Under the pieces are notes generated by a model, which worked only from the letters and a program-made list of their open reading frames with translations, was not told the origin of the DNA and did no database searches. A stretch of 64,000 bases of DNA from Tenodera sinensis (lineage: Eukaryota; Arthropoda; Insecta; Mantodea; Mantidae). The translations under genes were made by a program, and so were the position numbers. The DNA is taken from contig CM060965.1 in the NCBI GenBank assembly GCA_030765045.1, forward strand, positions 67,434,287 through 67,498,286. Direction: 5' to 3'. This document shows positions 57,500 through 64,000 of this stretch, piece by piece (position 1 is the stretch's first letter; each line of letters begins with the position of its first letter).

Positions 57500-57871
57500 G
57501 GTGCCATCCTAGAGTCTTCCATTGCCAGCCGCCACTGTTCTAATGGCATCAAGCTCTAAATTTATGTTTTGAGCAAAGTTAGGAACCTTGGAAATTTTCT
57601 CAATGTTTCAACTCTTGGTTTTACTGTTCTTAGGCAGTTCTTTAGACCATAAAAATCCATTCTTACCTTTTATTGTGTTTGGTGGTGATGACTCCTCCAC
57701 TTCCTCCTTATCTGATGTTGCAGCTTCAATCTTGAAATTATGTGCAAACACTATTTCTAAGTTATCTTCTTCACTTGAAAATAAGTCACTTCCACTGCCA
57801 TTGTCACATTTCTGTAAAGTTCTTCTCACAAAGTGAGCAAACCTTGGGACATTGACATTCATAGATTTCAT
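57500..57871 (-). pseudogene. piggyBac transposase, N-terminal relic
   Basis: 87-codon frame, acidic and Ser-rich (SGSDLFSSEEDNLEI), with NGFLWSKELPKNSKTKS, the conserved W-x-K-x-P-P region at the start of piggyBac transposases. It continues after a stop (NIEKISKVPNFAQNINLELD). Same strand and correct order relative to 54683-55330, so both are pieces of one element. Confidence 0.7.
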
Positions 57872-58676
57872 ACTTGAAAAGCTAGGATGTAAATATCAGC
57901 TATACAAATGATAACAGGGGTGACTTATAACCCCAAAGATTATTCAGTCTTGAGTACCAGCTGAAGGTGACTGTTAATCAACACAGCTGAGCAGTAACTG
58001 ATTTACCCTGCAATAACAAAGGAATGCATAGGCATGACAGGAAAGTAAACTCATTGTAGTCAACTTTAGAGATGAAACATTATTGTTGGGGTTACACATC
58101 ACCCCTGTTACCATCAAAGGATTAATAAGTCATAACACATTTTTGCTCACTTTGATTTCAATATTAGGGAGAAATACGTAGATAGTTTTGATAAAGTGAA
58201 AAGGATAGGTTATTATGAGAACAAGTGCACTGTTTCTTAAAGAATTATATCTATGATTTTAAAGCTGAACCTAAAACATTATTGCTTCTGCTAAATATTG
58301 TATGTAAAAAAATTCAAAATTTAGAAGTTGAATTTAAAAAAATTTTAAAAATTCATTAAAAAATAATTAAAGCACAAGTTGCAAATATTATAGGTTCAGA
58401 TTATTAAGCATACACATGAGATAGTATATAAATATCGGTGTTATGAGTTTCCATTACATAGTAAATTACCTTTATCTTTTTTTTTATTTATGGATGAAAC
58501 ATCATATAAAACAACTTGCATTAGGTATAAAACATTGAAATTTGTGCAGTAAGTTATGATGATAATAATAAGCACACAAAATTTCAAACAAGTTGGATAT
58601 ATCTACCCAGGGATATGATTTGTTTCTGTCAAAGGAGAAAAAAAAATACATTTTGCAAGTTAATGCCAACTTAATC
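57872..58676. other. No recognised feature
   Basis: AT-rich; nothing recognised. Confidence 0.35.
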
Positions 58677-59070
58677 TTCTTCTTCTTCTCCTCCTCCTCC
58701 TTCACCTTCTCCTTCTCCTCCTCCTGATTACCCTCCCTTTATGTAGGACTTACAAGCCAGTGCTTAGGGTCTGTAACCTGTTGTGGAGCAGAGGAACCTA
58801 TGGACCGGACAGAGTGAAGACCTGGAAGCAGGTGGTTTGCCAAGCAACAAGAGTGATAGTGAGGAAGAGGATGATATGAAATGCAAGCGAAATGGATGAT
58901 TGGAAAGGTGATGATGGAGCAATTGGTGGAATGAGTGGTGGGGGAAACCAGAGAACCTGGAGAAAATCCATCCAGACGCCACTTCATCCACCACATGTGG
59001 GCCCCTGGGATCGAACTCGGGCTGCCTAGGCGGTAGGCGAACAGTTTAACGCTCGGCCACAGCACGGCCT
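58677..59070 (-). mobile_element. tRNA-derived SINE (family D), copy 2
   Basis: Minus strand: head with box A (gtggccgagcgttaaactg) and box B (ccgagttcgatcccagggg) at 58995-59065, body matching 22895-23250, then a purine-rich tail (GAA/GAG repeats, seen as TCTTCT/CCTCCT at 58677-58725). Confidence 0.85.
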
Positions 59071-61071
59071 GCCACCTTAACTCTTAAAATAAAATATGAG
59101 TATTGAAAGCAAAGAAGGTTTATAAACTGTGGCCCATGTCCCCAAAACCACAGTACATAAACGTTTGCCAATAGCAGATATATGCTGTATTTATACTTAT
59201 AACTATACATGATGTAGCAGGAGAATAATGCTGGAAATGTTAACAGCAATACTCACTTTTAAATATGCACCAAAATCAAGCAATTTAATGAGTTCCTTCA
59301 TCCTCCATATAGTGAAGCAAGGCATATGGTTTCAGCAAGAAAAGAAAGTCTGGCTTAATTCTTTATTCCACATTTCCGTGTGTATAACTGTGTATTCATG
59401 GACATTGTAATTTTGAAACAATGTATATTTTCACTTAGTTCCTCTCTCAGCTATGACTGATCAGTTTCTTCAATAGTATTAGAGCTTCTTGCAGAATTAA
59501 AAAATTAGCTTTGAATATGCTCTGTTTATGTCACTGCTAATGAGCATTCTACAATGGTTATGGATTTGACTTCCTTCTTATAATTAAAAACTTACACCTA
59601 CCCTTTTTGTTTCCAGGTCTTCTGAATAGAAAGTGATGAAAAGCCAGTTACTGCAGTGCAGATGTACAGAAAGAAGAAGAGTGGTAAAATTTGTATGTTC
59701 AGGTGCTTCAGAAACAAAATAACATTGATCAATCCAAGACTTTGTACAACACAAAATACACACCATATATACATACACAAACATTACACACACTTACACA
59801 CACATACACATGTACTATACTATACAACAGAAACATATTGCACTTTCTCTCTTAGGACTCTGCTACAAAGTAGCAAATGTATGGACTTATTAAATACTCA
59901 CAACACTACTATTAATGGTAAATAATCATATTGTAAACTAACTGCTTTGTATGCACTACAAGTTCACAGGATTCCTAAAAGCCTTCCCAGAAAGCACGAA
60001 TTTTGTAGATGATGTTTTTTGCTAGAAAAACCTAGTGTTGTCAATGGCAGGAAAATGAAGGAACTTGCAGTGTTTGTTTATAAACAGCAGAAAGTCACAC
60101 CTAACCACTATACCTATGTAACTACAAGCTATTTCTTTTTGCAGTTGGTGGTAGTTAGTTTTTGTAGCAGGAGTACTGTTTTTCATATTTCTTGTAAGTT
60201 CCTGTTTTCTTTTGGAGGTCAGCTCTACAGATTTGTTATATCATCATTTCTTATTTTACTATATTTGTTTAGAGGCTTTGATCTCTCATCTCTCTTTCTC
60301 TGGGGAAACTAGACAGTGATATAATGCCTCCATATGCACTTCCCATTTGAAACAGTTCCCATGTATTTTCAATCCTATTTCAGAAACTAAGAGAAAGTTA
60401 TATACCCATTATACAATTTGTTTAAACTCAGATGAGGATTCACATAATTAAAGGGTGTTGTGGTGGAAGTAACACTGTTCAACCATTCCATAATATACAT
60501 TCCTATAATTAACAGCTCATCTTCTATTTTACATACTTAAATAATTAAAAAAATGTTTTTTATTCTTACTAACTTTGGTTGAAACTTCTTTATTCTCCTT
60601 CTTTTATAATCCATGAAATAGAGGACAAAATGCAGCTTGTTATTTATTGAATGGTATTAGGATTATTTTGTTTTGCATTATTGTTGTTATAGACCGTCCA
60701 GTGCTTTGATTAATGCAGTTAGTTTATATATGTTTTCTGCTCTGAATTGATGTCAGTGGTATGTATTGGAGTGTGTATATAACATTATTTCACAACTTCT
60801 GAAATTGTTGTATTACTTGTTGCTAACCAATAAAAAAAATAAAAAATGCAACTCAAGCCATTTATGCACTCTGCCAAGCTTAACATCAGAAAGTGAGATC
60901 AATCAGATATTTTGCTTAATGTTAAGGGGAAAGAGGAAAGAAAGGTTCATTATTGCTTACACAAGCAAAGAGCACATCTCTATATGACGTTCTGCATTTG
61001 CTGTATGTTGGTGCAAAATATCAACACTTATGTTGATTTGTAGCTAATAATCTGTTTCTCTTTCTCCCTAG
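59071..61071. other. Unassigned DNA with a candidate small exon
   Basis: AT-rich. A segment at 59617-59682 lies between tttgtttccag and GTGgtaaaa and could be a short exon, but stops occur in all three frames from the first AG. An ACAC-rich patch is at 59755-59815. Confidence 0.25.
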
Positions 61072-62890
61072 TGCCAAAAGATGATAGCAAATCTTTAAAT
61101 ATCTCTAATCATGCTCATAGATTATCTGAACCTTTAATTGATGTTTGTGAGTTTCAAAACTTACAGTACCCTTCAACCTGATCTTGGCAGAGAGAGCTTC
61201 AGAGTATTGTGGTAACATTGTAATTAGCCACAACAAGAATGAATGTGTTGTTTTCTCTGCAGTTTTGCTGACGTGTTATGTTACTAATACTAAGTGTATT
61301 AAATCATTTTAACTGTAACATGTACCTCTATCTGTGTCCCCAGTTTTTATAAGCATTGTGACCTTGTTTATTGGTGTTAATTGTTCTGTTTCTTCAGACT
61401 ATAGAAAGTAATTCATTATAATAAAAGAATGATAATTATATGCATCAAAATGGTTTATTAAAGCACAGAAAGGAAAAGAAATGAAGGAAGCTGTAGACCA
61501 TGTTTCTTAGCATGTTTTATGTAACCTCAATGTGGAATGCTGTAGGTCAAAATCAATATATAAAGCCCCTTTTTTAAAGAAACAAATTGTTGTCACTTCA
61601 GCTGAGCAATGTATGGAGAAAGTGTGTATATAAGCCCTCTAAATTGTATTTATATTTAACTGACTGGATTGGGCTTCAAAGTGATCTGCAACTGCTTTCA
61701 TAAATGATTGAAACAGCATCAACATTAAAAAAGGGGGAATAGAAAGGTTTTTGTGAATGGTGTGTAATATCTTCATAGTTGGATACACCGAATGCTACAA
61801 ATAATGTGTTCCATGCATGTTGAGCTTCTAGATAAGCAGATGAATACAATGGCAAAAGCCCAGGCTTTTAATGAAAACAAGTGCAAATAAGTATGCTTTG
61901 GATAAGTATAAACCATACTAAGCAGATATGTTATATTTCATGATAAATTTAACTTGGTAATTGGAATGTAATTTTTTTAGGCTTCTTATGTGAATTGAAT
62001 ACTGTAAATCAAATTTTATGTAATTGTGTATTTTAGTATAACATACATAGCATTAAATTTGTCTTTGTATATTAGAAGTGAATGTGTTTGGAATTAATCA
62101 TAATGTCTTGTGAAGTTCTGTGCTGAAGTAGAATATCAATTTCTTGGCTTCAAATAAAAAATTAGGCCATTAAAAAGCCTTGCTCCCAAATATTTACTAT
62201 GCAGTCTTTTGGTATAATAAAATTTAACTGTTGAAATATATTGACTAAAGGCTCATCTTCACATCATTAGAAAAAATTGCTCCGCTTACATGGGTAAGTA
62301 TTGAGCATTAAAACACAGGCTGCTAAAACAGTGTAAAGATTAAAATGCTTACTGATGTATGTATTTTTATTTTATGTAGGAAGCCTAAACTCCAAAACAA
62401 GACTGCTATGTTACCCAATTCTGTGGTTAAAAATTGTTGCTTTTGTTTTATCTCTTATAAGCAGTTTTAAAGTGACTTTATTCCTCATCATGTCTTGAGA
62501 TATTTTAATTTGAAAATATGTTGCAGTATAATAAATTCCCTGTACAATAATTTAAAGGGGAACTGTTTCGTGTTTCTTGAGTTTAATTCCAGAAATAAAG
62601 TTTTGCTTTAGGGTGTTGAAAACAGCAGTTTTGTACAGATCTCTTTGAAACATTCAGTAAGATGAGATGTACTTCTATGTTTGGACTTGATGTTAGTATT
62701 GCTTATTGAAATCTGATGCTGTGGATATGTTTTTTGTATGTTTGATGACAAAGTGGCAAAAACTTAATGATGCAATAAGAGTCTAGACTTTTTTTTCAGT
62801 CCTAAATTGTCCAAAGGCTGGTTACTAACTGGTTAACTGGTGTATATGTTTTGAAAATTATGATTAATAAAAAGTGGGAAATAACACCTA
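61072..62890 (+). other. 3' UTR-like DNA with several polyadenylation signals
   Basis: Preceded by a good acceptor (tttctctttctccctag, ending 61071). The first frame is open for 35 codons (PKDDSKSLNISNHAHRLSEP...). Non-repetitive to the eye and T-rich; AATAAA-type signals near 61422, 62152, 62593 and 62866. It could be a distal untranslated exon of the testican gene or of a neighbour. Confidence 0.3.
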
Positions 62891-63104
62891 TAGCTTTATT
62901 TTTGTAGTTCAATATTAAATCCTTAAAATACCTAAATTTTAGATAACTAAAAGAGCAGTATCTACCAAATATTGGCTAAGCCATTTAAAAAAGTATGACA
63001 ATTCAAATCAATAATAAAGAATATCTACAGTTTATAAGTACATAAAATTCATTAGAAGGAGAGAACATAGCAGGCTAATCCCAGAAAATTCATGACATAC
63101 ATTT

Positions 63105-63174
63105 TGTATTGGAAAGCACGAATGCTAATGGCTTCATTGCCAGATGCAAGGCACTAGAAAACAACAACAACAAC
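63105..63174 (+). mobile_element. LINE 3' tail with (CAA)n
   Basis: ttggaaagcacgaatgctaa to ggcactagaaaacaacaaca, nearly identical to 56105-56170; strongly 5'-truncated copy. Confidence 0.85.
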
Positions 63175-63340
63175 ATTTTGTTTTTCATACAAATATGTTA
63201 AACATAACAAAATTGTTATGTTGCCATTTTGAGAAAATAAAAAATAAATGAGAAGTTTTCCATGTAAAGGGTTATTTGAAATGGACGATTTTCTTGAAAA
63301 TCTTCTTGTCTCATGCTTGGAGGACACCAAATTTTAATAT

Positions 63341-63826
63341 TGTCACCGCGCCCGCCGCATCTAATTGCCGACAACCGCAGTGTCACCCATCGCATTATTG
63401 TCGGCACTACCGCAAAGGAGCCGAAGGAAAGAGACAGAGAATGGCCGCATTGTTGGGGCGCTTGCCGAAAGAGAGAAAAGGATAGAAGCTTCTGGAATCT
63501 TCCTCTTTGTATTCCACCGAATAACTGAACTTTCCAGAATAGTGCCTGGGAGATATAAATAGCGGTAAAGTGCGACAGGAGTCAGTCAGACGTATGTGAA
63601 GGTTGAGTAGTCGTGCCGACGGAGACGGACAGACGATGTGGAGAGTTGTGCCGACGGAGAAGAGTTAGTTCTTTGTGTTACGAGTTCGAAGCCGTGCTGT
63701 TGGAGAATCGGAAAAGACTTTCTTGTTGTTGCAACGAGTGTACAAAGTTGCTGTTTACGGAAATAAAAGTGCTTATCTCGACTACATCTGTCTACTTTAC
63801 TTTACACCCACAACCAAAAAGTTACA
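63341..63826 (+). mobile_element. Solo LTR of a gypsy-like retrotransposon
   Basis: 486 bp starting TGTCACCGCGCCCGCC and ending CCAAAAAGTTACA (TGT...ACA ends), flanked by the 4-bp duplication ATAT (63337-63340, 63827-63830). Clearly GC-richer than its surroundings. TATA box TATAAAT at 63554-63560, an initiator TCAGT at 63582-63586 (30 bp apart) and AATAAA at 63762-63767 give the U3-R-U5 layout. The interior is lost, as after LTR-LTR recombination. Confidence 0.92.
63550..63590 (+). promoter_or_regulatory. LTR core promoter (TATA box and initiator)
   Basis: agatataaatagcggtaaag followed by gagtcagtcaga: TATA box and insect-type TCAGT initiator at the standard 30-bp spacing. The following GGAGACGGACAGACG may act as a downstream element. 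Confidence 0.7.
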
Positions 63827-64000
63827 ATATTAAGGATATTTAAGTTTGTTGTTTTTGAGTTATGCTATTCGTAGACATACAAACACATAGGTACAAGTAT
63901 ATGTATATAACATGGACACAGATGCATGCACATGCATACAGGGGCTCTTTCTAAAAATCTGATGTACTACATTCACATGAATTTTTCTACCCATTCAAGA

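Larger units (their letters stand above)
63178..64000 (-). repeat. Family A dispersed repeat interrupted by a solo LTR
   Basis: Inverted copy: ttttccatgtaaagggttat and cttggaggacaccaaatttt before the LTR, gatatttaagtttgttgttt and the ACAC/ATGC-rich patch (63875-63945) after it. Runs off the window. Confidence 0.8.

Noticed and set aside
1..64000. CRISPR array, rRNA genes, bacterial-type operons
   Set aside because: No regularly spaced repeats of that type, no rRNA-like sequence, and intron-containing eukaryotic gene structure throughout.

Overview
This is a eukaryotic, AT-rich, repeat-dense window that reads as insect genomic DNA. The one host gene I can support is a secreted testican (SPOCK-family) proteoglycan, the orthologue group of Drosophila Carrier of Wingless (Cow), on the + strand. 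Six exons are visible (26995-27143, 30278-30498, 34380-34605, 45673-45930, 49302-49439, 51862-52001). Their splice phases join without a gap into 376 residues: a follistatin/Kazal-like module, a basic linker, the SPARC-type extracellular calcium-binding (EC) domain with two canonical EF-hands, a thyroglobulin type-1 domain and an acidic tail ending in a stop. The 5' exons (signal peptide, N-terminal domain) were not found and should lie upstream of 26995, in this window or before it. Introns are 2.4 to 11 kb and full of transposable elements, which suggests an insect with a large genome; that last point is inference.

Layout. 1-26.9 kb: no recognisable host exon; degenerate non-LTR retrotransposons, tRNA-derived SINEs, several copies of a 0.85-kb dispersed repeat (here called family A), microsatellites and an 86-bp-arm perfect palindrome. 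27-52 kb: the Cow exons, with introns holding a pogo/Tigger-type MITE, a Penelope-like element, an RNase H-bearing LINE, nested hAT elements, and SINEs, several with inverted 5' parts. 52-58 kb: a pogo/Tigger transposase relic split by a family A repeat, and a piggyBac transposase relic split by a 574-bp retroposon with a 13-bp target duplication. 58-63 kb: a SINE, possible untranslated or alternative terminal exons, and AT-rich DNA with several polyadenylation signals. 63.1-64 kb: a LINE tail beside a family A copy that holds a clean solo LTR.

The strongest observations beyond the gene are three hammerhead-ribozyme-like cores (19.8, 32.3 and 50.9 kb), two of them in Penelope-like sequence; a chain of nested insertions whose target duplications or broken reading frames give their order; a SINE insertion whose empty site is visible in a paralogous LINE 23 kb away; and repeated 5' inversion in one SINE family. 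All TE protein remnants appear inactive. No CRISPR, rRNA, viral genome or free-standing tRNA gene was seen.
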